From: Hydrangea macrophylla
Lineage: Eukaryota; Streptophyta; Magnoliopsida; Cornales; Hydrangeaceae
Length of the DNA stretch: 64,000 nucleotides
Assembly (NCBI GenBank): GCA_033977485.1
Contig: CM066992.1
Location: 105,945,450 to 106,009,449 of the forward strand
Direction of reading: 5' to 3'
A model generated the notes under the pieces. It searched no databases, was not told the origin of the DNA, and saw only the letters and a program-made list of their open reading frames with translations. The position numbers were made by a program, and so were the translations under genes. Positions 12,291 through 24,896 of the stretch are shown piece by piece; position 1 is the stretch's first letter; the number at the start of each line of letters is the position of its first letter.

Positions 12291-13627
12291 CTTTCAAAAT
12301 GAAAAGAAAGATGGCTCGCTAGGTCGAAAATTCGAAAGGACGCCTAGGCAAAAATTAGAGCTAAATCCAAGGTGAGCAATAACAAAAGAGAGAAAAGAGC
12401 TGGCTAGGTCACCTCACTGGTGCCTAGGCAAAAGTTATGAGCATTTGAGAGATTAAAGTCATGGTCCTTGCCTCAAGCCAGAAAATCACCTTCCACACTA
12501 GGGGCAAACTTTGACTACCCGCCTCGTTTACCTAAATTTTACTATCTACCCTTCATGCAAGGGGAAAACTTCAGTCACCTACCTCGTTTGCCCAAAAACC
12601 TCCAATAAACCATTGTCCAAACTAGGGGAAAACTTCGGTCACCCACCTCGTTTGCCTATGAATTCTACTTCCTATACCTTAAACTAGGGGCAAACTCCAT
12701 TTGCCTAACACGATCCCTTTAAACCAAGGGCAAGTTTTCAAGTCACCAACTTGTTTTGAAAATTTTGTGAAATAGAGTATCTTTTATTCTAAAAGCTAAG
12801 GCACTAATTCCAAGCACTTCTTGGGAGAAGCAAAGAATTGATTAGATCAATAGGGAAGAATTTTCAAAAACCAGATTTATCAGCAAAGTGCTATCATATT
12901 AAGATGAGGAGTGAACATAAAAGATAAGCGGTACATCGCTTATGACAAAGACACATTGAATTATGCTAATTTGGGCACTTCGTGTCGTTACTTCTGTCAA
13001 GTCAATCCTTGTTTGGTTAAGTCAGTAATAATCTAATTGAAACTGTATCAAAGTTCAAGGTTCATACAGACCAATCCAATTTTCCTTGTCATCATTGTTG
13101 CTGTCAAGTCTATTTGTCCTAATGGTCTCAAATGTATGGGTTTAAAGTGATTACCAATTATAAAACCTGTGGATACAAGTAGAAATTCCAAACACCATTA
13201 CTGCACTTGTCAAGTCTACAACATGATATGAGTCCCAAGAACCTCCAGCATTGGTGACACCCCGCTAATCACATTCACTTGCCTTTACAAAATCAATTCA
13301 CAAGATCCACTGGCTATCTTGTACCAGCTCCTCAGCAGCCAACCCGAAATCATGTCACAAATGTTCTTTATCCGCTGATGAATAGCTATTCGCAGTGCAA
13401 CCATTCTTTCCCCAGTCGAATCTTCTCATCCCCAACAAAGTCTTTCCCAACAGAGCTGGTTCATCTCCAGAAAAGTGTCCTAAACGAATATGGTGTATCT
13501 CAGTCAAGACCACAGAAAAAACCACTTTCATCCCTAGCAGAGTCGCTTTACCCCCCAGCAGATTCAATTTAATCCCCAACAGGCATATCAATTCGTCAGT
13601 TCTTCTAATCAAGGTTAGTCCAACCAT
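12291..13627 (+). other. Ogre-1 3' noncoding region, shared with Ogre-2
   Basis: From about 12540 it aligns with positions 1-1044 of the Ogre-2 remnant. CTCGTTTGCC-containing units recur three to four times at 12480-12700. No gene is seen. Confidence 0.65.
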
Positions 13628-14600
13628 CAGTTCAATCCATGACAGTCACAGTAGTTCACTGTCGACTCGTCATCTCGATTCGTACATCGACAGTTCAATC
13701 CTGATAGTCACAATAGTTCACTATCGACTCGTTATCTCGATTCGTACATCATCAGTTCAATCCATGAAAGTTATAGTAGTTCACAGTCAACTCATCATCT
13801 CGATTCGTACATCGGCAGTTCAATCCTGATAGTCACAGTAGTTCATTGTCGACTCGTCATCTCGATTCGTACATCGTCAGTTCAATCCTGACAGTCACAG
13901 TAGTTCACTGTCGACTCGTTATCTCGATTCGTACATCGTCAGCTCAATCCATGATAGTCATAGTAGTTCACTGTCGACTCGTCATCTCGATTCGTACATC
14001 GTCAGTTCAATCCATGACAGTTACAGTAGTTCACTATCGACTCGTCATCTCGATTCGTACATCGACAGTTCAATCCTGACAGCCATAGTAGTTCACTGTC
14101 GACTCGTCATCTCGATTCGTACATCGTCAGTCCAATCCATGACAGTCATAGTAGTTAACTGTCGACTCGTCATCATCAGTCCAATCCATGACAGTCATAG
14201 TAGTTCACTGTCGACTCGTCATCTCGATTCGTACATCGTCATTCCAATCCATGACAGTCACAGTAGTTCACTGTCGACTCGTCATCATCAGTCCAATCCA
14301 TGACAGTCACAATAGTTCATTGTTGACTCGTCACCTTAATTAGTGCATGGTCAGTTCTTCTGATCACGGTTAGTCCAACCATTGATTAAATCCATGACAG
14401 TCACAGTAGTTCACTGTTGACTCGTCATCTCAATTCGTACATCGTCAGTCCTTCTAATCACGATTAGTCCAACTGTTGACCTAATCCATGATAGTCACAG
14501 TAGTTCACTGTCGACTCATCATCGTCAGTCTAACCCATGACAGTCACAGTAGTTCACTGTATACTCATCATCACGATTCGTGAATTGTCAGTCCATTAAT
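13628..14600 (+). repeat. 62-63-bp tandem array, about 15 copies (Ogre-1)
   Basis: Unit starts are at 13628, 13691, 13753, 13816, 13878, 13940 and 14003, then more degenerate to 14600. Each unit holds CATGACAGTCACAGTAGTTC followed by ACTGTCGACTCGTCATCTCG. ACAGT and ACTGT around AGTTC form a small hairpin. Reading frames across it encode monotonous repeats and are not genes. Confidence 0.92.
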
Positions 14601-15304
14601 CATCATTAGTTTACCTTCACTCTCATTCAAAATATGTTGTGTTCATCTTCCATGTCCATTAATGGTGCTTCTGTGTCTGTCGCTTGACATCTCTGGGTTT
14701 TCATGTCCATCTCTTGAATTCTTAGGGTTTCTGTGTCCAGGACTTCCATGTCCATCGGTTATCTGTCAAACTTCATCTTTGATTAACGTCCTTAGGGACC
14801 CCACATCTGACTACATTCACTTGCAAAGCACACTTCCCAAATTTCAGAAGTTTTCCCCTAGACCCAAAGTCTTCTAAACCTTGATGTCCTTATCCGAGTC
14901 ATCCACCACATCACAGTCGCAAACACTAGCACAACACCAGCCCACTTAGAGTGGCACACCCCCCCACAGCACCTGCTCATACTAGGATCAGAACACTAGG
15001 CATGATAGAACTCATGACACAATTCATATCACGCCCATGCATTGCATATCATCCTCATAGCATAGCATCTGTCTGTCTCGCTGTGCATGTGTGATTTGTT
15101 CCTTTGTGCCCCGAACTACATCCTAGTCTGATTCCCTCGGGATACGTAGTCAGCTCACGAAGAGCACGACCAGCACTAGCCTCAGCATCATTGCATCTTT
15201 TGCAACGCTTTTTATCCTAAATCTATAGCCTCCAAAAGACCTGTCTCTTTAAAGCTTTGGCACTCGCTTGCGACATGCGTTGCCTCGCAAGTTCATGCCA
15301 AAGA
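14601..15304 (+). other. Ogre-1 3' end with degraded polypurine tract
   Basis: It aligns with 20685-21269 of Ogre-2, which lets the ends be compared. Ogre-2 keeps AAAGAGGGGCAAAC before TGTAGACACC. Here the same place reads AAAGATGGGAAACACC, a small deletion that removed the PPT/LTR junction and the LTR's TG. Confidence 0.7.
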
Positions 15305-18300
15305 TGGGAAACACCCCATTTTGTCGGCTATCAGATTTAGGAGACCCATAGCTTGGTGGTTCACAATGATCGAAAAAGACTCAAAAGGACTCTTGGAAGT
15401 TGGTTCTATTTCTCAAGATGCTCAGAATGACCAAAATGCCCCTAAAAGCCCAAACACTCCCAGATTTGGACCGAAAGTTCTGGAAACATGCTACGTCATA
15501 AGAAAAGTAATAAAATGAGTTTTGAAGTAAAGTCAGATGAAATCGTCAACTCCCAGAGACCCCCGGAAGTTCCCAGAAAGTCCCCGTTGACCGGTTTGAC
15601 CAAGGTTTGACAAGGTTTGACCAAAATCGTCCAAATTCACCTGAATCATTCTAGATCATGTGAAAAGTATTAAAGTAAGTTTTAAAAGAAGATCACACGA
15701 AAAAGTCAGCTCCTGGGAGCTACTAGAGGTTCCTAGAACTTCCCGGGAATCCCAGGTTTGACCAGTTTAACCAAAATTTGACTTTGAAACCGGAGCACCG
15801 TAACAATTTTCAAACATTTTTCATGGATACTAGAGGTCAATAGCTTTCCAACGGTATATCACACACAATTTTCAGATTTAAAACGAGTTTATTATGAATT
15901 TCTGAAGGCAAAAAAGGCGATCAAATCGACTTTTATCGCAAATACCGCAAAACATTTCAAAGTGACCTATCTACAAACTATTTTTTAATGTAAAATAGAC
16001 TCCATTACCTTTCCAACGGTATATCACAACCTCAATTTGGAGTTCGTATGCATTTGTGAATTTCGAACCAAATAGGACCTTTTCGTGAATACCATAACCT
16101 CTGGGGGCCTAAATAGCATTTTCTGGACAAAAGAGGAGCAATGCTGCTGCGGCACTAGCCCAATGCCGCCGCGGCACTCTCCCCCAAAATAGTCCATTTT
16201 TGTAATTTTGATTAAGGGTCCAATTTGATTAATTAAAAACCAAAACGATGTAGTTTGATGTTCACAGATGTTTGGGACCAATGGGAGCACTTTCTAAATC
16301 CCAAAACCACCCCAAATTACCCATTGCTCTTCATTTTGGGGGGGCCAAGTGAAAAGCTTGATAAAGTTGTAGAGAGAAAGAGAGATAGAGATAGATTTAG
16401 AAGTGAGAAAGGAGCTTCCTCCTACTATTTTTCTATAGAAAATGAGTTTCAATCTTGTTTTCCTCCACCATTCTTCTATATATTTCATCATCAATACACC
16501 CAACCACCATTTTTCTAAGCATTTTTGAGTTAGGAAGCTACTTCCATGTCCAAATGTCAACATCTATGAGTGAAACACCAAGCTACAAGTCCAATATCAC
16601 ATTGATTATCATCTATTGATTGTTATTTATTTGCTTGTTCATATTATGTTCATCTCTTCCTAACCTCATTTCTTTTTTGACATTTTTATTTGCATACTAG
16701 TTCATCATCCTCTAAATGATGACATGAAGTTTGAGGTGAGTGAATCCTTATGGATAGTAGCTCTTGACCTCAAAAACATGTTTGATAGATGATGATTATA
16801 ACTTCAATACCTCCAAGGTATCCTTGAAGTTGTGTTCAAAATAAAAATGAATCTCTCCAATAATATTGGGGGTTCTTGATGATGAGTTTGATGTTGATAT
16901 TCCAAGAGGTTATAATCTCTATTTGATGTTGAAAATATACTTTCAAAACCTCTATTTCAAAACCCCTCTCAATCCCTCTCATTTTGGTTTCAAGAAAGAA
17001 AACTCAAGTTTTTCCCAAAATCTTCAAAACAGTGAGTGATCGGAGTTCAAAGATTTCTCTAGAACTCAATACTCAATGTATGGATGCAAGACTACTTGGA
17101 AAATCTTCCTAACTCATTAGAGAACACCCATGATTTTTGGTTTGACTTAGAAATACTTGAAAATGGTCCATTTGAACCCAAACATTCTCTCCAGATATTC
17201 TATTTTTGCTATCACAACATCTTGGTCCACTTTCAGCTTATTTTCCAGATCACTTTTCCAAAAGGAGTGGTCCCAAATTATTTTTACCTTAAACTTCAGT
17301 GTCTTAGGGAACTGTTTGTATAATATGGGCCTTTAGATGTTTTGTTTTCATTTTCTAAGATATTTGGACATTTCAGTCGACAGTACGAACTCTGTTTCTG
17401 AGTAACCTCCATTGTTCATATGATTTCTTTCAATCTGTAATAGTTATTAAAGATTGTATTTTTGGGTTATGTTCTAGACACAATAAGGAAGATCTCCGTA
17501 AAAATATTATGCATTGAAAACATTCCTAACCCCTCTTTTCCATTTTCACAAGATCGTGTTACTGTTCTGTCCACTATTCACTGCAAGCACACTTTTACTT
17601 TCCCCCTTTGATTTGATGCTTACATGTACTTCAATTTAGCTCATGTCTTAGGAAGTAATTCATACTACATTTGTATATATACCATGATGATTTCCCCCAT
17701 GCATTCATTCATCTTTTTAGACTTCTAAGTCACTTTAGAAAATCCACGTACACAAACACACAACAACCTTTGCACATTCTAGGATCATACACTGCATCCA
17801 TGCAAGATTTGGGGCTTTTGTGGCTCCTAATCTAAGAAGATTATGAGGGATGAATTTGATCACACGTTTATGCTTTCCCTCGGTCAATTCTTCATTTCTC
17901 ATCCGTCCCAGGGATTGAGAGATCTTCTTTTCTCAAAGATTAACATGCATCATTCTAGCTTGCTAAGCATCCTTGTTTTCTTTGATTTATTTGTTTCAAG
18001 AACAATTCATGTCCCCTTAGATTAGGAAAACTTTATTACTTGATATGTGATTAGACGATTTTTCCTAGGTTTGTTTTGTGTGATCTTTCACTTTGCATTG
18101 TGTGATGCTTGGCTTAGATCTTATGAATGATATCTTATCTTTAGATCTTCCATTTCAAATTTTCTTATGTGATGTAATATACTATCATAGTATTAATTGT
18201 CGAACCATACATAGTATAAGATGATTATTTGGATGCTAATTGAGGCCCGTCGAAAGACGGGGCGAGTTGAGGGTGTTTTAGTCGCAACAAAGGCTCCTTC

Positions 18301-18499
18301 CTCTCTCTACCAAAACCCCGAGCCAAGTTCTTTGGTTATGAAGGGCCGGTGCCCTTTATCCGTTTGGGTGAGTCAAAATTAGGTTTCTTGGTTCCTTAAA
18401 GATCAAGTGGCGACTATGTATCTGTTTTCAACAGACCTTTTCTCTCTTTTTTCAAAATGATTTCAAAACAATCAAGAGGTGGAATTCCGCGTGTCCACA
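15305..18499 (+). repeat. 3' LTR of Ogre-1
   Basis: It aligns with 1646-4918 over its length and ends CCGCGTGTCCACA followed by the TSD GGGAC. The left edge is approximate because the terminal bases are deleted. Relative to the 5' LTR it lacks about 14 bp holding the TATA box (near 16319). Confidence 0.88.
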
Positions 18500-18844
18500 G
18501 GGACTACCAAGTCCGTCAATCATCTTAAGGATTCCATGTCCATCATTAGTGCTTCCACATCCGTCAATCATCTTGGAGGCCTGAATAGGCTTTTCGGACC
18601 GACGATTGTAAGATTTGATCAACTGTGAGAGATCGGAGTTGAATCCTGGTTCTCAGTCAAGAATTAAAATAGTTAAGAGAGATTCTCGGAGAATCCCATA
18701 CCATCCCCAACAGAACTTGAACCAAATTTCTGGATTGGTCATCATAAAAATCGACCAACGATTGAACAACACCGCCCGCAGTCAAAAGATGCTGACTCCT
18801 AGGGCAAGCTTTGTTTATTCACAATCCAAGGCTCCGTGTCCGTT
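18500..18844 (+). mobile_element. Ogre-2 interior resumes after the Ogre-1 insertion
   Basis: After the duplicated GGGAC the sequence continues TACCAAGTCCGTCAATCATC, which completes the copy of GGACTACCAAG interrupted at 1645. Degenerate CATGTCCATCATTAG-type repeats are present. No gene is seen. Confidence 0.75.
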
Positions 18845-20640
18845 GGTTATCGTGAGCTTCTTCACTTATCATGAGCTTCCTCACTCCTTCGTACAAAATA
18901 GTGAGCTTTCTCACTTATCATGAGCTTCATCACTCCTTCATTCAAAATCGTGAGCTTTCTCTCTTATCGTGAGCTTCCTCACTCCTTTGTCCGAAATAGT
19001 GAGCTTTCTCACTTATCGTGAGCTTTCTCACCCCTTTGTCCAAAATCGTGAGCTTTCTCACTTATCATGAGCTTTCTCACTTATTATGAGCTTCCTCACT
19101 CCTTCATTCAAAATCGTGAGCTTTCTCACTTATCATGAGATTTGTCATTTATCGCGAGCTTCCTCACTCCTTTGTCTGAAATCGTGAGCTTTCTCACCCC
19201 TTCGTCCAAAATCGTGAGCTTTCTCACTTATCGTGAGCTTCATCACTCCTTTGTCCGAAATAGTGAGCTTTCTCACTTATTGTGAGCTTTCTCACCCCTT
19301 TGTCCAAAATCGTGAGCTTTCTCACTTAACGTGAGCTTTCTCACTCATCATGAGCTTCCTCACTCCTTCATTCAAAATCGTGAGCTTTCTCACTTATCGT
19401 GAGCTTCCTCACTCCTTTTTCTGAAATCGTGAGCTTTCTCACTTATTATGATCTTCCTCACTCCTTCATTCAAAATCGTGAGCTTTCTCACTTATCGTGA
19501 GCTTCCTCACTCCTTTGTCCAAAATCGTGAGCTTTCTCACTTATCATGAGCTTTGTCACTTATCATGAGCTTCCTCACTCCTTCATTCAAAATCGTGAGC
19601 TTTCTCACTTATCGTGAGCTTCCTCATTCCTTTGTCCGAAATCGCGAGCTTTCTCACTTATCATGAGCTTTCTCACCCCTTTGTCCAAAATCGTGAGCTT
19701 TCTCACTTATCGTGAGCTTTCTCACTTATCATGAACCTCATCACTCCTTCATTCAAAATTGTGAGCTTTCTCACTTATCGTGAGCTTTCTCACTCCTTTA
19801 TCCGAAATCGTGAGCTTTCTCACTTATCGTTAGCTTTCTCACCCCTTTGTCCAAAATCATGAGCTTTCTCACTTATCATGAGCTTCCTCACTCCTTAATT
19901 CAAATTCGTGAGCTTTCTCACTTATCATGAGCATTCTCACTTATAGTGAACTTTTTCACTCCTTTGTCCAAAATCATGAGCTTTCTCACTTATCGTGAGC
20001 TTTCTCACCCCTTTGTCCAAAATCGTGAGCTTTCTCACTTATCGTAAGCTTTCTCACCCCTTTGTCCAAAATCGTGAGCTTTCTCACTTATCGTGAGCTT
20101 TCTCACTTATCATGAGCTTCCTCACTCCTTCATTCAAAATCGTGAGCTTTCTCACTTATTGTGAGCTTTCTCACTTATCATGAGCTTCCTTACTCCTTCA
20201 TTCAAAATCGTGAGCTTTCTCACTTATCGTGAGCTTTCTCACTTATCGTGAGCTTCATCACTCCTTCGTCCAAAATCGTGAGCTTTCTCACTTATCGTGA
20301 GTTTTCTCACCCCTTTGTCCAAAATTGCGAGCTTTCTCACTTATCATGAGCTTCCTCACTCCTTTGTCCAAATTCGTGAGCTTTCTCACTAATCGTGGGT
20401 TTTCTCACTTATCATAAGCTTTTTCACTTATCGTGAACTTCCTCACTCCTCTATCCAAAATTGTGAGCCCCCTCACCTACCCATCGGTTATCGTGAGCTT
20501 CCTCAAATAAAGATCATGAGCTTTCTCAACAAACAAAAATCGTGAGCTTCTCCCTTATCGTGAGCTTCCTCACTCCCTTTTCAAAAATTATGAGCCCTCT
20601 CACCAACCCATCAGCTATTGTGAGCTTTCTCGCTTGACGG
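18845..20640 (+). repeat. Array of short stem-loops, GTGAG-CTTT-CTCAC (Ogre-2)
   Basis: About 1.8 kb consists almost wholly of two alternating kinds of unit: CTTATCGTGAGCTTTCTCAC (about 20 bp) and CTCCTTTGTCCAAAATC (or CATTCAAAATC) plus GTGAGCTTYCTCA (about 29 bp). Every unit contains GTGAG and its exact reverse complement CTCAC separated by CTTT or CTTC. By spacing I estimate 70-80 stem-loops. The array is absent from the corresponding place in Ogre-1. Confidence 0.93.
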
Positions 20641-21269
20641 TTATCGCGAAACCCTTCTCTAATTGGCTATCTTGAACTTCCTCATCCATCGCTTGGTATC
20701 CAGGACTTCTGTGTCTGTCGATTATCTTTAATCGTCGTCCTCTGGGACCCCACGTTCGATTGCATTTGTTTGCGAAGCACACTTCTCGTAATTTAAGAAG
20801 TTTGCCCGAGACCCATAGTCTTCAACACCTTGGTATCCTTATCAGGATCAACCACTGCATTAGATTCAACACTAGCACGACATAAGTCCAATCGGAGTGG
20901 TACACACCCCACAACACCAACACATACCAGGATTAGAACACTAGGCATGATAGGACTCATGACACAATTCATATCACATCCATGCATTTCATATCATCCT
21001 CAGAGCATAGCATCCACCTATCTTGTTGTGCATGTATGATTTGTTCCTTTGTGCCCCGAACTACGTCTTGGTCTAATTCCCTTGGGATACGTAGGCAGCT
21101 CATGAAGAGCACGACCAACACCAGCCTCAGTGTTCTTGTTTTCATCATTGCATTTTTACAACACTTTGTATCCTAAATCTATAGCCTCCAAAAGACCTGT
21201 CTCTTCAAAGCTTTGGCACTCGCTTGCGACATGCGTTGCCTCGTAAGTTCATGCCAAAGAGGGGCAAAC
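20641..21269 (+). mobile_element. Ogre-2 3' end and polypurine tract
   Basis: It aligns with 14690-15304 of Ogre-1. The polypurine tract AAAGAGGGGCAAAC (21256-21269) directly precedes the LTR start TGTAGACACC, the expected plus-strand primer site. Confidence 0.8.
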
Positions 21270-24200
21270 TGTAGACACCCCATTTTTTCGGCTATCAGGT
21301 TTATGAGACCTATAGCTTGGTGGTTCACAATGATCGAAAAAGACTCAAAAGGACTCTTGGAAGTTAGTTCTATTTCTCAAAATGCTCAGAATAACAAACA
21401 TGCCCCTAAAAGCCCGAAAACTCCCAGATTTGGACCAAAAGTTCTGGAAACATGCTATGTCGTAAGAAAAGTAAGAAAATGAATTTTTAATTAAAATCAG
21501 ATGAAATCATCAGCTCCCAGAGACCCCCAGAAGTCCCGAAAGTCCCGAAAAGTCCCCGTTGACCGGTTTGACCGGTTTGACCAAGGGTGATCGAAATCAT
21601 CCGAATTCACCAAAAAAATTCCAAGATCATTCTGGATCATGTAGAAAGTATTAAAATGAGTTTTAAAAGAAATTGAACGAAAACGTTAGCTCCTGGGAGC
21701 TCCCAGAGGTTTCCAGAACTTCTCGGGAATCCCAAGTTTAACCAGTTTGACTAAAAGTTGACTTTGAAACCGGAGCACCGTAACAATTTTCAAATATTTT
21801 TCATGGATATTAAAGGTCAATAGCTTTCCAACGGTATATCGCACATAATTTCTGGATTTAAAATAGATTTATTATTAATTTCTGAGGTAAAAAAGGCGAG
21901 CAAATTGGCTTTTATCACGAATACCGTAAAACTTTTCAAAGTGAACTGAATCCGAAACATTTTATATAGAAAGTAGACTTCGATACCTTTCCAACGGTAT
22001 ATCACAAGCTCAGTTTGGAGTTCGTACGCATTTTCTGTGAATTTCGGACGAAATAGGGCATTTTGCGAATACCGGAACCTCTGGGGGTCTAAATACAATT
22101 TTCTGGGCATCTGAGGAGCAGTGTCGCGGCGGCACTCAACCGTCATAGAGTCCATTTTTTAAATTTATTTGGGGGTCCAATTTGATTAATTAAAAACCAA
22201 AACGATGTAGTTTTATGTTCACAGATGTTTGGGACCAATGGGAACACTTTCTAAATCCCAAAACCTCCCCAAATTAGCCTATATAAACCCCCCATTGCTC
22301 TTCATTTGGGGGGGGGGGCAAGTTAAAAACTTTAGAAAGTTTTAGAGAGAAAGAGAGATAGAGATAGGTTTAGAAGAGAGAAATGGAGCTTCTCCCACTG
22401 ATTTTCTATAGAAAGTGAGTTCTAAACTCAAGTTCTTCCATCATCCTTCTATATACTTCATCATCAATACATCCAACCACCAGTTCTCTAAGTATTCATG
22501 AGTTAGGGAGCTACTTCTATGTCCAAATGTCAATATCTATGAGTGAAACACCAAGCTACAAGTTCAAAATCACATTGATTATCATCTATTGATTGTTATT
22601 TACTTGCTTGTTCATATTATGTTCAGCTCTTCTTAATCTCATTTCTTTCTTTTATTGTTTTTTCTTTATTTATTTACTTGCTCTTCATCATCTAAAAGAT
22701 GACATAAAGTTTGAGGTGAGTGAATCCTTATGGATAGTAGCTCTTGACCTCAAAAACATGTTTAATAGATGATGATTATAACTTCAATACCTCCAAGGTA
22801 TCCTTGAAGTTATGTTCAAAATAAAAATGAACGTCTACAATAATATTGGGGGTTCTTGATAATGAGTTTGATGTTGATATTTCAAGAGGTCATAATCTCT
22901 ATTTGATGTTGAAAATATACTTTTAAAACCTCTATTTCAAAACCCCTCTCAAACCCTCTCATTTTGATCTCAAGAAAGAAAACTCAAGTTTTTCCAAAAT
23001 CTTTAAAACAGTGAGTCAAAACAGTGAATGATCTGAGCTCAAAGATTTCTCTAGAACTCAATACTCAATGTATGGATGCAAGACCACTTGGAAAGTCTTC
23101 CTGACTCATTAGAGAACACCCATGATTTTTGGTTTGACTTGGAAATACTTGAAAGTGGTCCATTTGGACCCAAACATTCTCTCCAGATATTCTGTTTTTG
23201 CTGTCACAGCAGCTTGGTTGACTTTCAACTTGTTTTACAGAACACTTTTCCAAAGGAAGTGGTCTCAACTCATTTGTTACTTGAACTTAAGTGTCTTAGG
23301 GAACGTTGTGTATAATATGGGCCTCTAGATCTTTTCTTTTCATTTTATAATATTTTTCAACATTTCAGTCGACAGTACGGACTCTGTTTTTGAGTAACCT
23401 CTATTGTTTATATGATTTCTCTCAATATGTAATATTTATTGAGGATTGGCTTTTTGATTTGTGTTCTAGACATACTAAGGATGATCTCCATAAAATATCA
23501 TGTATTGAAAACTGTCCTAACCCTACTTTTCATTTTCCACAAGATCAAGTCACTGTTCTGTCCACTATTCACAGCAAACATTCTTTTACTTCCTTCCACT
23601 GATTTGATGCTTATACGTGCTTCAAATTTGTTCATATCTTAAGAAGTAGTCCATACTACATTTGTACATATCCCATGATGATTTCCCCCATGCATTCATT
23701 CATATTTTTAGACTTCTAAGTCACTTTAGAAAGTCCATGTACACAAACACACAACCACCTTTGCACGTTCTAGGATCATACATTGCATTCACGTAAGATT
23801 TTGGGTTTTTGTAACTCCTAATATATGAAGATTGTGAGGAATGATCATGATCACACGTTCATGCTTCCCCTCGATCTAATCCTCCTTTCTCATCCGTCCC
23901 GGGGATTGAGATGTCTTCTTTTCCCAAAGATTAACATGCATCACTCTAGCTTGCTAAGCATATTTTGATCTCTTTGATTATTTGTTTCAAGAAAAATTCA
24001 TGTCCCCTTTAGATTAGGGACACTTAATTACTTGATATGTGATTAGATGATTTTTCCTAGGTTTATTTGTGTGGTCTTTCACTTTTGCATCATGTGATAT
24101 TTGGCTTAGATCTTTTGAATGATATCTTATCTTTCGATCTTCCATTTCAAAATTCTTGTGTGATGTAATATACTATCATAGTATTATTTGTGAAACCAAA

Positions 24201-24507
24201 CATAGTATAAGATGATTATTTGGATGCTAATTGAGACCCGTCGAAAGACGGGGCGAGTTGAGGGTGTTTTAGTCGCGACAAAGGCTCCTTCCTCTCTCGT
24301 ACCAAAATCCCGAGCCAAGTTCTTTGGTTATGAAGGGCCGGTGCCCTTTATCCATTTGGGTGAGTCAAAATTAGGTTTATTGGTTCCTTAAAGACCAAGT
24401 GGCGACTCTGTATCTGTTTTCAACAGACCTTCCATTTCCTTTCCATTTTCAAAAACAATCTCAAAACAAAACTAAAAAGAGTGGATGAGCAATTCCGCAT
24501 GTCCACA
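21270..24507 (+). repeat. 3' LTR of Ogre-2
   Basis: It starts TGTAGACACCCC after an intact polypurine tract and ends CCGCATGTCCACA. It aligns with both Ogre-1 LTRs but is clearly more diverged from them than they are from each other. The right flank ATTGT lies in Copia-1; the matching left TSD is outside the window. Confidence 0.9.
22280..22287 (+). promoter_or_regulatory. TATA box in the Ogre-2 LTR
   Basis: TATATAAA occurs at the position corresponding to 2714 in the Ogre-1 5' LTR and is followed by a similar GA-rich tract near 22347. Confidence 0.55.
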
Positions 24508-24509
24508 AT

Positions 24510-24896
24510 TGTTCCTTTGTTGGAGGAAATTTTGTAACTTGGAGAAGCAAGAAGCAGTCTGTTGTAGCTAGATCTAGTGCTGAAGCGGAATTTAGGGCTA
24601 TGGCCCTGGGAGTTTGTGAGTTGTTATGGATTCAGATCATTCTGTCTGACTTGGGTTTTAAGCCAAAAAACTCGATGAGGCTATATTGTGATAGCAAGGC
24701 TGCGATTAGTATTTCCCCACAATCCAGTTCAGCATGACAAAACCAAGCATGTGGAAGTTGACCGTCAGTTCATCAAGGAGAAGTTAAATAATGGAAACAT
24801 TTGTACTCCATTTGTGAAGTCTGGGGATCAATTAGTTGATGTTCTAACTAAGAGTCTAGCTAGTAGGCAGTTTCACTTTATCCTTAGCATGATGGG
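24510..24896 (+). pseudogene. Copia-1 RNase H end (Ty1/copia pol fragment)
   Basis: This is the C-terminal RNase H of a copia polyprotein, which removes RNA from the RNA:DNA hybrid in reverse transcription. Visible motifs are TWRSKKQSVVARSSAEAEFR (the classic copia RNase H signature), LYCDSKAAI, then HNPVQHDKTKHVEVDR and DVLTKSL. A one-base gain near 24715 shifts the frame between the last two blocks. The left side is cut by the Ogre-2 LTR end at 24507 and the right side by the solo LTR at 24897. The interrupted reading continues at 27932 with GMRDIFAP-like coding, then the polypurine tract and LTR. The rest of pol is outside the window. Confidence 0.88.

Larger units (their letters stand above)
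1646..18499 (+). mobile_element. Ogre-1: non-autonomous Ogre/Tat-like Ty3/gypsy retrotransposon inserted in Ogre-2
   Basis: The element has two LTRs of about 3.2 kb (1646-4918 and about 15305-18499), a primer-binding site just inside the 5' LTR, a leader with 51-bp repeats, a gag pseudogene (6453-7742), tandem-repeat-rich 3' sequence and a damaged polypurine tract. A perfect 5-bp duplication GGGAC flanks it (1641-1645 and 18500-18504). The LTR ends were TG...CA; the first TG is now TA. No protease, reverse transcriptase, RNase H or integrase similarity is visible between gag and the 3' repeats, so it is non-autonomous. It carries a solo LTR of another family at 8657-11561. Ogre/Tat assignment rests on the Gag type, the LTR opening TGTAGACACCCC and the PBS; a search against classified Ogre/Tat elements has not been done. 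Confidence 0.88.

Noticed and set aside
13628..14600. CRISPR-like array
   Set aside because: Units are directly adjacent with no unique spacers, in a plant retrotransposon.
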